A stretch of DNA of 64,000 nt from Tuctoria greenei (Eukaryota > Streptophyta > Magnoliopsida > Poales > Poaceae), in assembly GCA_036927565.1 (NCBI GenBank), contig JAYESD010000001.1, positions 142,527,415-142,591,414 on the forward strand. The letters are read 5' to 3'. Every line of letters starts with the position of its first letter. Position 1 is the stretch's first letter. A model generated the notes under the pieces. That model was not told the origin of the DNA. It saw only the letters and a program-made list of their open reading frames with translations, and ran no database searches. Positions 11,055 to 23,002 of this stretch are shown here, one piece after another. Both the position numbers and the translations under genes were made by a program.

Positions 11055-11660
11055 ATGTCCGAGGATCTAACCAATAAGATGCATTTGAAGATAAAATTGT
11101 TTACTCACAAGTTACAAGAGGGTGATTTGATGTCCTCTCACACTCAAGCCTTGAAGGAGATTATTTCATATCTAACGTCCGTGGAGGTAAAATATGATGA
11201 TGAGGATTTAGCTCTAATGCTCTTGTGTTCGTTGTTCCCGTCTTATTCAAATTTCAGAGATACTATATTATACAGTCATGATACTATTCAAGAGGTTTAT
11301 GATGCTTTGCATGTTAAAGAAAAGATGAAACAGATTGTGTCTACTGATTTTGCTGCCCGTTCTGATGGAGAAGGCTTGTCTGTTCGTGGTAGGACAGAGA
11401 AGAAATCAAATAAAAATTCGAGTGGTCAGAAACACCGCTCCAAATCCAAAGATAAAGATAAGTTCTGTAAATATTGGAACAGAAATAATCACGATATATC
11501 TGAATGTTACAAGCTGAAGAATAAAGAAAAGACAAAGGGTGCTCAAAAGTCCACAAATAAATCAAGTGATGATGGTAGTGCCTTTGTTGCCTCTTCCGAT
11601 AGCAGTTCTAGTGATGTTCTTGTTGCTTTTGCTGGATGTGCTAAAATTAATGATGAATAG
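11055..11660 (+). CDS. Copia gag (UBN2-type) with damaged zinc knuckle
   Basis: A 201-residue frame. Residues 1-95 match the gag_UBN2 domain that forms the particle (ALKEIISYLTSVEVKYDDED, LALMLLCSLFPSYSNFRD). A basic spacer follows and then a zinc knuckle at about 136-150, CKYWNRNNHDISECYKL. The second Cys of the C-x2-C-x4-H-x4-C pattern is Trp, so RNA binding is probably lost. The true gag start should be upstream (about 10840-11040), where a stop at 11032-11034 cuts the frame. The tail is Ser/Asp-rich. Protease coding follows after a stop at 11658-11660. Confidence 0.85.
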   Translation: MSEDLTNKMHLKIKLFTHKLQEGDLMSSHTQALKEIISYLTSVEVKYDDEDLALMLLCSLFPSYSNFRDTILYSHDTIQEVYDALHVKEKMKQIVSTDFAARSDGEGLSVRGRTEKKSNKNSSGQKHRSKSKDKDKFCKYWNRNNHDISECYKLKNKEKTKGAQKSTNKSSDDGSAFVASSDSSSSDVLVAFAGCAKINDE

Positions 11661-11699
11661 GTTAGTGATTTTGCCTGCTAAAATTAATGATAAATAGGT

Positions 11700-12910
11700 T
11701 CTTGATGCTGCCTGCACGTTTCATATTTGCATTAACAGAGATTGGTTCTCTATTTATGAATCTGTCTAGAGTGGAGGTTTCGTTTCGATGGGTGATAACA
11801 CACCTCGCAAGGTTGTAGGCATTGGATCCTTTCAGATTAAGATGTTTGATGGCATTATCAGGACATTGACAGATGGGAGGCACGTTCCAACTATGACGAG
11901 AAATCTTATTTCTTTGAGTACTCTTGATCTCAAAGGTTACAAGTATTCTGTTGAAGGTGAAGTTATGAATGAAACTAAAGGCTTTCTTGTTGTCATGAAA
12001 GGTGACTTGTTAAAATCAAATTTATATATATACAAGACGTTACTATTATTGGTAATGTTGTTGTTTCTTCTAAGTCATCTAATTCTGATGCTACAAGTTT
12101 ATAGCATATGCATCTTGATCATATGAGTGAACTTGGTTCATCAATTTTGAGCAAGAGAGGTCTTCCTGATGGGCACAACATTAGCAAATTGGACTTTTGT
12201 GAGCATTGTGTGTTTGGCAAACACAAAAGAGTAAAGTTCAACACTTTGGTTCATACAACTGAAGGTATTCTTGATTATGTGCATTCTTGTTTATGGGGAC
12301 TGTCTCGTAATACATCTATTGGAGGTGCTCGTTTTATGTTGACTATTATTGATGATTACTCGAGAAAGGTATGACCTTATTTCTTAAAGCATAAATCAGA
12401 AGCATTTTCTGTATTTAAAGAGTGGAAGACTATGGTGGAGAATCAAACTGAGAAAAAGTAAAGGTTCTTCGTAGTGATAATAGGATGAAATTCTGCTCTA
12501 ACGAATTTAATTCTTATTGTAAGTCTCATGGTATTGTAAGACACCGTACTGTTGCTCACACACCTCAGCAGAATGGTGTGGTTGACTGTATGAACAGAAC
12601 TATCATCTCCAAGGCCCGTTGCATGTTGTCTAATGCGGGTCTTAATAGACGTTTTTAGGCTAAGGCTATTTCTACTGCTTGCTATCTTATTAATCGTTCT
12701 CCCTCTATTGCCATTGATAAAAAGACTCCAATTGAGGTATGGTCTGGTTCTCTAGATAATTATCCTGAGTTGAGGATATTTGGTTGTTCTACTTATGCTC
12801 ATGTTGATAATAGAAAATTGGAGCCTAGAGCTTTTAAGAGTATTTTTCTTGGTTATGGTTCTGGTGTTAAAGGTTATAGATTTTGGGATCCTGAATCAAA
12901 AAGGTTATAA
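11700..12910 (+). pseudogene. Copia protease, GAG-pre-integrase and integrase remnants
   Basis: At 11700-11745 the protease site reads LDAACTFHIC, near the usual D-(S/T)-(A/G)-C wording. The frame 11788-12126 continues with the protease body and NLISLSTLD. 12108-12374 gives the integrase zinc-binding H-x-H (HLDHMSELG), DFCEHC, and a core start TIIDDYSRK. Further pieces at 12420-12900 (LRSDN, HTPQQNGV, RIFGCSTYAHVD) belong to the integrase core and C-terminus. Stops at 12373, 12461 and 12656 and frame changes break it, so no functional protein is expected. Confidence 0.85.
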
Positions 12911-12957
12911 CTAGCAGAAGTGTTGACTTTAATGACTCTGCTATAACTACTAATATT

Positions 12958-14790
12958 ATGGCTACTAATGATCCTGTTCAGAGTTCTCAGACCTCTAATG
13001 TGCAGATAGAGTATTTAATTGATTCAGCACATACACCAAATAATGATGACTCGTATGCACTTATTGATGATGATCCATTTGTTATCCCACATTATTCTCT
13101 TGTTGTGCAGCCTCCACAACATTCTATTGCCATTGATAGGTCTAGGAGACCTCATATTCGACCCAAGAGGTTAATTGAGGAATGCAATGTTGTTGCTTAT
13201 ACCTTTAGTTGCACAGAAGATGTTGTAGGTAATGGTGAGGCTATTACTTCTACATACTACAATAATTGGGTTGCCGCTATGCAACATGAGATAGATTCAC
13301 TTAAAAGTACTTGGGATTTAGTACCATTGCCTAAAGAGAAGAAACCCGTTCCTTGTAAGTGGTTTTTCAAGAAGAAAGAGCCTATTTCTTCTAATGAGAC
13401 TGTTAGGTACGTAGCAAGGTTAGTTTCTAAAGGTTATAGTCAGATTGTAGGTATTGACTATAATGATGTCTTTTCTCCTGTTGTGAAGCATAGCTCTATT
13501 CGTTGTTTACCCAGTATTATTTCTATGCATGATTATGAGTTGGAACAACTCAATGTTAAAACTACATTTTTACATGGAGAATTAGATGAAGACATTTATA
13601 TGGATCAACTTGAAGGTTTTATTGTTCAAGGATCAGAACATCTTGTTTGTAAGTTGAAGAAATCTCTTTATGGCTTGAAACAATTTCCTAGGCAGTGGTA
13701 TAAGAGATTTGACCCTTTTATGCTCTCTCATAACTTTAAGTGGTCATCCTATGGTAGTTGTGTTTATTTGAAGACTTTTGATAATTTAGCTATTTATTTA
13801 CTTCTCTATGTCGATGATATGTTGATTGGTAAGTCAGAAATAGCCAAATTAAATGCTCAATTGAGTAGTGAATTTGAGATGAAAGATTTGGGTGCAACAA
13901 AGAAAATTCTTGGCATGGAGATTATTAGAGAGTGACAAACTGACAAATTATATCTTAATCAGCAAAGTTATTTTGAAGAGGTCCTTCATCGTTTCAGTAC
14001 GCATGATGCTAAACTAGTGAGTACTCCTTTAGCTCCACATTTCAGATTATCTTCAGCTTTATGTTTTGAGTCAGATTATGATATTGAGTACATGTCTAGA
14101 GTTCCTTATACTAGCACAGTTGGATCTCTTACGTATGCAATGGTTTGCTCTCGTCCAGATCTGTCATATGCATTAAGTGTTGTCAGTAGATACATGGCTA
14201 ATCCTGGTAGAGATCATTGGAAAGCAGTTCAATGGATTTTTAGATATGTGCGTGGTACTTCTAATGCTTGTTTGCAGTTTGGGAAATCTGGAGATGAACT
14301 TGTTGGTTATGTTGACTTAGATTATGCTAGTGACTTGGATAAAAAGAGATCTCTCACGGGTTATGTTTTCACCATTGGTGGTTATGTTGTTAGTTGGAAA
14401 GCTTGTTTACAGTCTACTATTAATTTATCAACTACTGAAGCTGAATATATAGCTATTTTTGAATCTTGTAAAGAAGCTATTTGGCTTAGAGGCTTATATG
14501 TTGAGCTTTGTGGAGATGAATCTTGCACTACTATATTTTGTGATAGTCAGAGTGCTATTCACCTTACAAAAGATCAAATATTTTATGAGAGAACAAAACA
14601 TATGGATGTGAGGTATCACTCTATTCGAGATGTTATGGCTCATGGTGATATTAAAGTGTGCAAAATCAGTACTTATTATAATCATGTTGATATGATGACA
14701 AAGTCAGTTCCTACTAATAACTCAAACTTGGTTGGTAGGTATTACAATTTGAGTCTTAGTGACTTATTGATGCGCGGTGTTATTTATTGA
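12958..14790 (+). pseudogene. Copia reverse transcriptase and RNase H, one in-frame stop
   Basis: 12958-13935 encodes an N-terminal linker and the RVT_2 reverse transcriptase: WVAAMQHEIDSL, KPVPCKWFFKKK, VARLVSKGYSQ, LEQLNVKTTFLHGELDEDIY, SLYGLKQFPRQWYKR and the catalytic LLLYVDDMLI. A TGA at 13933-13935 stops the frame right after ILGMEIIRE. Sequence continues to 14017-14790 with SRPDLSYALSVVSRYM and the RNase H part (VDLDYASDLDKKRSLTGY, TTEAEYIAI, CDSQSAIHL). The catalytic YVDD and RNase H acidic residues remain, so the domains are nearly intact, but the stop separates RT from RNase H. Confidence 0.92.
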
Positions 14791-14851
14791 AGGGAGTTGA
14801 TTGATGATTATTTGATTGTCAACAAGATGGAATTTATCTCAAAGTGGAGTT

Positions 14852-15160
14852 TGTTGGAATATGATCCAAATTATGATATCACTGGAGACGCCTAAAGGTT
14901 GTGAGAGGTGGATTCCTCCCACGCTATAGATTGTATTTATTTTGAGGGATTTATTTCCTTTGTTAGTCACCACTATAAATACATCTTGTAGGCTGTTGAG
15001 AGAGAGCAAGAGAGAAGAGACCCTCATTTGTAATCCCCACTGTAAACTCTCATCATATAGTGAAGATCGCCGGTCGGCACCCGTGGTTTTTTCCCACAAG
15101 AGTTTTCCACGTAAAATATGTGTCTCATATTTGATATTGTTTGCGCACTATTTGCTAACA
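14852..15160 (+). repeat. 3' LTR of Copia element
   Basis: TGTTGGAATATG...TTTGCTAACA, followed by TSD ATAGG at 15161-15165. The preceding CAAAGTGGAGT (14840-14851) is the polypurine tract position. Confidence 0.93.
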
Positions 15161-15383
15161 ATAGGCAACTTTTTGGGCTTTAGCCTTGAAAGATAAATGG
15201 ATCCTCTTGAATGATCTGCTTCCTCAAATTCTATAGATCGGAAGAACTTAACAGGTCTCTTCGCTTGGCTGGATGCTCTCACAACAATTCACTTCGACTC
15301 TTCGTACAGTGTGATTTAGATTCACACGGTTTATTTATTTATCTTAATAGTGTGCTTTCCGCTGTAAGGGTCTCCTGATCAAA
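15161..15383. other. Target sequence between Copia element and CACTA end, unassigned
   Basis: Continues the sequence interrupted by the Copia insertion (its left part is 9900-10009). It is mildly AT-rich with no recognisable domain. It may itself be an old retrotransposon internal region. Confidence 0.4.
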
Positions 15384-16500
15384 CACTACAGGAAACGCTG
15401 ATACTTACGTCGGCCAGTTTAATTTACGTCGGCTGGCCAACGTAATTTAATTAACTTACGTAGGCTGTAGAAACCCGACATAAGTAAGTTAACCTACGTC
15501 GGTTGTTGACGTAAGTAACTAGCCCGACAACAGTAAATGATCACTTACGTCGGCCTAGACAACAGGCCGACGTAAATAAGTAGGCTGACGTAAATAAGCC
15601 TTAACTTACGTCGGCTAATAGGATGGCCGTTGTAAGTTAAATCGGCTGACATAAGTTTATTATTTAGTCGACGTAAGTTACGTATTTTAACCTACCCTGC
15701 GCGCGCCTTCTGTTTTCTTCCTTACCCGCCGCTTTCTCTTCTCCCCGCTGCCCGCGCCCAACACCGCCGCTCCCCACGCCGCCGCTCCCTGCCGCTGCGC
15801 TGCCGCAGTCCGCCGCCGCCGTCCGCCGCCGCCGCTGCCGCCTTCCGCCGCCGCCGCCGCCGCCGTCCGCTTTCGCCGCCAGGTATTCTCCCCTCCCCTC
15901 CCCTCCCCGACCGCCGGCCCGACTCCCCCGCCCCCTCCCCTAGCTAGCGCCGCCCCGCCCTCCCTCCCCAATCGCCGCCGTCCGGCCCTCCCTCCCCCTC
16001 CACCTCCCCTACACGGCCGAGTGCCGCCCCCCCTCCCCCTCCCCTCCCCCTCCACCTTCCCTCTCCTGCCCCCCTCCCCCTACCCTCCCTGGCAGACGGC
16101 CACCATACCTCCCCCTCCCCCCACCCCCCTCCCCTCCACACACCCGCCCACCCCCTCCCCAGCAGAACATACCCCCCACCCCCCTCCCCCTCCACAGACG
16201 CCCCCACCCCCCACCCCACACCCCCTCCACATTGAAATTTGAATTTAATTGAATTGCTATGTTCAAATTTGATTTGAATTGAATTGAATTGTTCAATTTT
16301 GAAATTGAATTGAATTGTTTAAATTATGCTTAAATTGCTTAATTGTTTATTTAGTTATGCTTAATTAGTTAATTTGCTTACTTTAGATTATGTTTATTTA
16401 ATTATGCTTAAGTGGTTAAGTTGCTTAATTGTGCTTAATTTGCTTAGTGTAGATTATGTTTAATTAGTGTAGTGTAGATTATGCTTAATTGGTTTATGTC
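15384..16500 (+). mobile_element. Truncated CACTA (En/Spm) left end, same family as 32919-38617
   Basis: Starts CACTACAGGAAA, the CACTA terminal repeat. Bases 15400-15690 hold a dense set of (C)TTACGTCGGC words in both orientations, the subterminal repeats to which TnpA-type proteins bind. A GC/CT-rich block (15690-16230) and then an AT-rich TTAATTG block follow, in the same order as in the complete copy at 32919. No right end (CCTGTAGTG) was found, so everything beyond about 16500 is lost. A TSD cannot be checked. The left neighbour triplet is AAA. Confidence 0.85.
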
Positions 16501-17648
16501 GAGGGCGGAGTCGGGGGCGGCCGGCTGTCGGGGCACTTAGGTTCTGTCGTGGCTATAGATGGCCAATGGGCAGTTTAGTAGATCTGTTCATTACTTTGTC
16601 CAAACCACATTGAGCCTTTGCAACTTTGTTATTCAGTTTGGTTTTGTTGAGTTTGTGTCCGTGGTTGAGTCATATTGCTGGTTTAGAAGTGTTTTTAGTC
16701 TTAGTTTGAGTTTTGCATTGTGTTGATTCATCCTTTTGAATCACGTCATCACGTCCAGATTAGATTCATCTTTGTCCAGTTTAGTATTTTCATCATATAT
16801 AGCTCATACGAACTCGGATTTTCGTGTTCTTATACTTTCTGGAAAGCTTAAGAAGTTCTCTATAACTTTCTTATTCATAATTGTCCCAGAAAATATAGTT
16901 ATCGATGTCGAAATTGCATTATATCCGAATCTGTTATTGACCTAAAAATTCTGAACAGTCTGTATTTTGGGGGCAGTATCTCCTATTGTTCTTTTCCAAA
17001 ATAGGTCTTTCATATATTGAAATTAAATAGGAGAGATATATCTACAATCTTGCTGTTCTAAGTTTTCCAATTTAGAGTCAATAAGTGTGCCTATTTGTCC
17101 TTGGAAGATTGAGCAGAAAATCTGCGACAGACACACGAGATATCTTGGATTGATCTTCATTGTGTTCTTCCCTTGCAGCACATTCTGGAAAATAAATGGA
17201 AGAAAAAAGAAAAAAGCAAGTGCAAAAGAAGATACAAAAGACGCACAAAAAAGGAGAAAAAAATAGAAGTGCTTGCATTCTTTGTGTCATGTAGTTTTGT
17301 CTCATGTCTTGCTAGCTTGAACTACTAGGAACACATTTAGGCCAACAACTTTGACAAGTACTTTGGACACTTATTCAACTTTACTATCTGATTTTATTGT
17401 TGCTAATCCTTGCTACATAGAAAGTGCCATCCAAGCTACACCTTACTCTTGAGCAGAATCGATACACCTTTGCAATCATCCCACGCTTCATTGGTTTCTT
17501 CATACCGTCCACCGTTTGCCAGCTGCAGTGTCGGTAAGAACACTTGTAATAGCATGGTAAGATGCTTGAGAGTGTGTGATTCCACTTCCACTTTGCCATT
17601 ATCCTTTGTAGTTGATAGGGATAACATATTTTTTGTGTTATCTTCTGT
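16500..17648 (+). other. Leader of a Gypsy relic
   Basis: This stretch between the CACTA breakpoint and the gag frame has no coding signature and is probably the untranslated leader of the following Gypsy element. The 5' LTR and primer binding site are missing, presumably lost with the CACTA truncation. Confidence 0.5.
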
Positions 17649-18785
17649 TTGCTACTAACAATGTCAGGTAAAAGCAAGAATCATGCATTATATGCTGAGA
17701 TGATGGACATGATGAAGACGACGATGGAGTTGCTCAGTAAAAATCAAACATCAACCAAGGATTCACATGACATTCAGACCACCTTTAAAACACCTTCCAC
17801 AAGAAGTAATTACATTCGCCCATCTCTTCCTTCTTATGATGGTTTTGGTTATGATGAAATAGAGGTGGATAAAATTTTTGGACAATGTCATATGTGTGAG
17901 AGGAGAAAGATTAGAAATGTTGCAAGTGCATTAGTAGATTGTGCATTAACTTGGTGGAACAATTTAAATGAATTAGAAAAACCTCGAACATGGAAATAAA
18001 TGAAAATTCTTATGCGAGAAACTTTTGCTAATGTATCTATGTGCAAAGAAGAAATTCAGCAATTTGAGGAGAAATTTCTTGTTGTACCTTCTTTTGTGGC
18101 TAACGTTTTGTAGGACACTGTAGAAAATAATATAGATGATGCAAAAGAGAACGAGGCTTTCGACAAAATTTGTGAAATTTTTGATGAATCAACTCATAAT
18201 GCATTTGAATTCCTTGCTGAAAATGAGAGTAGTGTTAATGGACAATGCTATATAGTTAACCAAGGTATGACATTTTCAGATGTGCTGAATTTTGCTACCT
18301 ATCATACTATCCATGAGCAGCAACAAGATGAACATTTTCATAATACACCTTTACCATTAGTTGATTTTCCTACTGATTCTTATGACAAAAATGAGTTGTG
18401 TGCTGATAATTATATTATACCTATGCTAGAACAAACAAATGAATTTGATACTTTATCACTCACTTGTGCTGAAATTAAGCATTTGATCCCAACTACATGT
18501 GAAAGGGATGAGCTGAAATTGTTATCTTCTCTAAATACTTTGGGCTATATTGAATTTGACACTCTTTGTGATCTAGATATCATAGAGAAGATAATATTTT
18601 CTCAATCTGAATTGTCTTTGTTAAGTAGAAATATTTTTCATGCTATAGGCAAATATGAACATAGTGGTATGTTTATGGTGCATAAAGTTTACATATGTTC
18701 AAATGAGGAAGCTCCTTTTGTGCTGCAACAACATGGTCAAGTAAATGAATGTACTAACGCTAATAATGTCTTGTCAAGATTCTAG
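17649..18785 (+). pseudogene. Gypsy gag relic with stops
   Basis: The ATG at 17649 opens MSGKSKNHALYAEMMDMMK. At about 17900-17970 the segment RKIRNVASALVDCALTWWNN is the conserved heart of the Retrotrans_gag domain. Stops at 17997 and 18111 end it. 18267-18785 (172 aa, acidic, rich in D/E/H) continues an internal protein with no domain I recognise. No protease, RT or integrase is found before the polypurine tract at 19168. The element is therefore a gag-only derivative or has lost pol. Confidence 0.65.
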
Positions 18786-19178
18786 TATATTTTCCTTGCA
18801 GGAGGGACAACAAAAGCATTATTCACTGTGGTTGTGCATTATGGACAACACTTACTCTACCTCTAATACAAGCCTCTTTGCTGGACATACGAGCAAGCTG
18901 AGGACGTCTTGTCATAAAGAAGGGGAGAATGATGAGATCATGCACATTATTATTGCACCTACAAACATGACATAATATTTATTTGTTTGGGATCCTGGCT
19001 CAAGTGAATGTGCACTCTTATTTGATGGACAAGATCAAGATGGCGCATTATGTCGTCCACCACCTTGGCCTCCTCCATTCATGCATACAAGAAGATTTGA
19101 TGGCATTGCACATTTGGACCAACACATGAGAGGAGACGAACTTGAGTCGAGGACGACTCCAATTCAAGAAGGGGAGGA
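18786..19178 (+). other. Gypsy 3' internal region ending in a polypurine tract
   Basis: The stretch AAGAAGGGGAGGATG (19167-19181) is a standard Gypsy polypurine tract directly before the LTR start TGATGAGG. An in-frame reading ending FKKEGEDDED-like before the LTR is common in plant Gypsy elements. Nothing else is recognised. Confidence 0.6.
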
Positions 19179-20080
19179 TGATGAGGACATCACTTATATG
19201 GAACAAAAAACACTCCATTGAATATACAAGATGCAATCAATAGAGTTCATACACAACAATTAATTTCAGAGGTGAACTCGTTCTTATATATTTCCTTATA
19301 TGTTTTTGAGCATAGATTGCTACTTAATGATTTATTTGTGATTAGGATCCATGGAGAGGTTCAAGGAGTACTTGGAGGGAGTATTAGAGACGTGGAAGAC
19401 CAGAGAATTCGTTCGAAGAAGATGGAAACCGAACCAAACTCCAAATCGTATCCAACTGGGAGTCCAGGAGCAGTACGCACTAAAACAGACGCCCAGGACC
19501 CATACGAACTCCGTTTTGGACGTTCTACATATGAACGGAAAGGGGAGAGGATAAACTTTCCAATGGTGCCGGTCCCATGTCAAAATTCCATAGGAGTCGA
19601 CCGGAATCGTCGAAACAAAATCAAGTACAGAATCTGTCAGGGTGCTGCGCCACCGTATTGGGCCATTGGGCCTTGTATCAAGTATAAGTCCATTATTTTC
19701 GTGTCTTAGGGTTAGGTCACGACCCTAACATCCCCTTGGACGTCCTCCCACCTATATATACTCCATGGTAGCCGCCATGAACAATTGGATTTTACTTAGA
19801 TCAATAATGTCGCCGTTTATCGGTTTGTGAAACCCCAATTCAGCAATTTCAGATTGCTTCTTCTACGTTCTTGCTTGTGTTCTCAGTTGCACTTGCAGGG
19901 ATTAGCCTTCTTGGCGAGGTCAATCGTGTGAAGCACGGTTGATAACCAACGGAGCGGTGGTGTAGTGATTGCAGGGGCTGTTCGTGTTCTACTCGAGAGC
20001 CTCGGATCATCAACGTCGAGATCTCCATCAATCGACTTACCCATTACCTTTTGGAAGATCGGGCTAAACCTTTCCTATCA
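19179..20080 (+). repeat. 3' LTR of Gypsy relic (right boundary uncertain)
   Basis: Starts TGATGAGGACATCAC after the polypurine tract and probably ends CCTTTCCTATCA at 20080 (about 902 bp). The end could instead be as late as 20152. TATATATA at 19753-19760 is the likely TATA box. The partner 5' LTR is absent from the window. The open frame 19218-19709 inside it has no family signature and is considered incidental. Confidence 0.65.
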
Positions 20081-20152
20081 CTTTTGCTCAAATGACAACC
20101 TTTCAATTATCACATAGACGTTCTTGTATAGATCCCAATTGGGAATCGTCAT

Positions 20153-21004
20153 TGTCGAAGTGTAGCAACAACACTTCCCCCGATACTACTAAAGTGTAGC
20201 CCGCGGAGGTTCTTGTTATGGTTGGGGCACGCAGAGATCAAGATCAAGATGGCGACACCTGAGATTTACATGGTTCGGGCTGCCTGAGCGTAATACCCTA
20301 ATCCACGTAGTGTGTGTGTGTTGTATTATGAATTGCTAGAAAGCATAGTCTCTGGCTCATCTTGGAGTCCTCCTCCTTTGTATCATGTGGTTCAGTCCTT
20401 TTATAGTCTAAGGGCTGACCGTTACATCCTTAGCCTGGCCCGACACGTGGCCCTGGCGTATTAAATAGCCTAATACACTGTCTACAGGTATTAAGCATGG
20501 TTAATAGTGTGATAACGTGACTTAATGGATGTGTTACCTCTATTAACAGTGCTCTAATCGTGTGTCGTTAATACGGTATTAACGACACGTAATAAAGTCT
20601 TGTAATTGTCGCTTTAATTGTCCCTTGAATGTCCGTGCTGCAGGAGATCCGTCAGTGTATTCGTTGACGAGGACCCGGAGGCCCCACATGTGGCAGCTTC
20701 GGAGCTTCCCATTGCGAGGAGGTGGCTCCAGCACCGCTACACATGTGTTAATACCAGAGCTTCCCTCTGGTGGGAGTTAGGTCCAGGGTCATTATACACG
20801 TGTTGATCGCGGAGCTCCGCTGTGTCGAGGGTTTAGCTCTGGATTTACATTACACGCGTCAATCTCCAGAGCTACCCATATGAGGAATGCGGGTCCGGTG
20901 TAATATGACATGTGGGGCCTGAGAAGGAACTTCAATTTTGACGGGTAGAATTCTTTTGCACTTCTTGAGGTATCATAGGGTACCCGGTACGCAGGGTACC
21001 GACA
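20153..21004 (-). repeat. 3' LTR of Tat element
   Basis: Pairs with 57979-58834, with roughly 8% differences by eye in the first 250 bp. On the minus strand a TATAAAAG box lies at about 20398-20408. The inner border at 21005 starts GTGGCCCCGGGCCCACC, which read on the minus strand is the purine-rich GGTGGGCCCGGGGCCAC next to the LTR. Confidence 0.92.
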
Positions 21005-21541
21005 GTGGCCCCGGGCCCACCTTTGGGAGAAACCCTTTGGGTTAAGTTATTCTACCAAAGGTGGGGCCATACTTGATTCCCGCGCCTCGACTTCAGAAGT
21101 CTTGTAATGTGCCGTTGGGGCGATGATCCAGGGTTGAACCATCGCCGCGTGGCTTGTTATGAATGCAGCAGATGAGATCTTTGAGTGCGGATCTCACACA
21201 ATTGAAGGTCGCCAGTTCCCAATACAAAAACTGTATCGGCTCCGAGCGCCTTGTCATGGTGCCGCCTTCGGGTCTCCCACCGCCTATCATGACAACAGTT
21301 CGCCTGGGGTAATAACCTCGATCCCTTCGTCGGGGTGGCCCCAGACCCATTCGTCATGGACGGGGTAGATTTTTGAAATGTGACCCCACTCTGGTTGCGC
21401 TTTCCATCCAAGCGTCGCGGAGGCTTACTTAAGAAGGAAAGTGTATGCGCTTTGGGGACTCTTTACGCTTTCAATCAAACTTGCGCTCTGAGCCTCCCAA
21501 ACTTCATCTGGCTTTCTCTTCCTTTGCTCCACTTTGCCCCG

Positions 21542-22923
21542 ATGGAGTTGGGTCTTCCCAAGAGCCGCCTCAAGAGCAAGGACGATTTGATGAAGGTCCG
21601 GACCTACATGGGGTGGTCCAGTGACTCCTTCAGCCACCTGATCCGTGCTGGCGAGCTCCCGTTCAAGAAGGAGCGAAATGGAGACATGGTGTACTTCTCT
21701 GCATATGCCATGGTGGTGTTGATCCCACCTTTTTCAACCTTTATTTTGATGCTGCTAGACTTTTATGGTCTCCAGTTGTATCATCTTGGCCCCCATTCTC
21801 TTCTTCTAGTGGCGACTTTCGTCCACTTTTGCGAGATGTGGGTGGGTGTTCCCCCCTACGTCGAGCTGTTTCGGACCTTCTTCACCATCCACACCACCGG
21901 CAAGGGGACTGAGCTTCTTAGCTTCTACTATTTCGTGAAGCACAAGAACTGCCCCTTCAAATACTTGAAGTCATTTCCTTCCATCAAATGGGATGACTGG
22001 AAGAACGATTGGGTCATCATTGCAGTGGAGGAGCATGACAGGTTAGAGCTTCCTGAAGGACTCCCCAACGTTGACACCGACGCTTGGAGTGTAGTTCCGA
22101 TGCTGTCGGATGCCTTCAACCCTGTCCTGACCAGATGCATGGAGGGTGGAGTGACCCCTCAGATGGTCTTCTACAACTTCCTGGTCAACAGATGGGCTCC
22201 GCTGAGGAAGAGGGAGAAGCTCGCGTGGGCCCTCAACAGCGTGATGGATAATGACCGGATTGAAACTGGTTTGAAATCCAAATTGGATGACAAAGCTTTG
22301 AAGCTTCATCTCAAAAAATTCCAACATTGGATAAACGTCGACAGCGACGACTTAGTTCCGCCGGCAGCTTTCCTCCCTCTGAACATGGAGGTGCAATTTA
22401 GCAGAGAGCTCCGGAGGAGGATGCCAGCGCTTGAAGACCTTGGTGAGGTGGAAAGGCGTCCGACCTCCAGGGTGGTAATCCCCAGAGCTTCCGAAGGAGG
22501 GCCTGCCTATGCCCCGAGTCGGAGAGTTGAAGACGTAGGCAAGGGCAAGGGCAAAGAACCAGCCGAACCCTCCAGCCGGAAGAGGAAGCTGAAGCATGCT
22601 GATGGGAGGTCTGTCAGGTCTGCTCCCTCTACAACAGCTCCTTCTCCCCGGCCGAGGAGGTCTTCCGTGGCTGCACCTTCTCCGGCACAGGCGTCTCCAA
22701 GAGGCGCTAGCTCCGGGCAATCAACCCCGGCCTCAGTTCCGGCCAAGAGTTCTGGTCCCAAGAGTTCTTCCCGGCCAAGAGAAGCTCCGGCCGAGAGGAC
22801 TCCCGCTGCTGCAAGCGGCCTTCAACTGAGGTCTGAAGCCATTGTCTCTCCAGACCTGGTGGGCTCTGGCCCCGGGCCTTAGAAGAAGAGGTTCTGAGAT
22901 GACTAGGGTGGTAGCATCCCTAG
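21542..22923 (+). pseudogene. Antisense ORF of the Tat element, exon 1 ('putative gypsy type transposon' domain)
   Basis: The likely start is the ATG at 21542 (MELGLPKSRLKSKDDLMKV). The frame is open upstream to 21380 but that part lacks family similarity. Residues from about 50 on match the plant 'putative gypsy type transposon' domain: GELPFKKERNGDMVYFSAY, WVGVPPYVELFRTFF, FVKHKNCPFKYLKSF and WKNDWVIIAVEE. A Pro/Ser/Ala/Arg-rich tail follows. The frame stops at 22880-22882, shortly before a GTAAGC donor at 22924 (acceptor TTTCTAG at about 23001), so the original probably spliced into the next exon. It reads opposite to gag-pol. Function is unknown. Confidence 0.7.
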
Positions 22924-23002
22924 GTAAGCATTGATTGCTCACCTTAAAATGCTAATCTTGTTTTTGATATGTTTTTAATCTTCTATTCCCTTTATTTCTA
23001 GG

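Larger units (their letters stand above)
10010..15160 (+). mobile_element. Complete, decayed Copia LTR retrotransposon (Tork/Tnt1-like), TSD ATAGG
   Basis: Two LTRs (306 and 309 bp) start TGTT(A/G)GAATATGATCC and end (T/C)TAACA. They are flanked by an exact 5-bp duplication ATAGG (10005-10009 and 15161-15165). The internal region encodes gag, protease, integrase, reverse transcriptase and RNase H in Copia order on the plus strand. Several stops and frame breaks, and roughly 15% LTR divergence by eye (mostly C/T changes), mark an old inactive copy. The 5151-bp length is typical of the group. Lineage is inferred from the short LTRs and the gag/RT wording and is less certain than the superfamily. 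Confidence 0.95.

Noticed and set aside
15687..16296. Long glycine/arginine- or proline-rich frames (also 33197-34419 and 6336-6593)
   Set aside because: They arise from GC/CT-rich low-complexity blocks of CACTA elements or from the poly-G tract and overlap on both strands.
19218..19709. 163-codon frame in the Gypsy 3' LTR
   Set aside because: Entirely within the LTR, no domain, and a TATA box lies just downstream of it.
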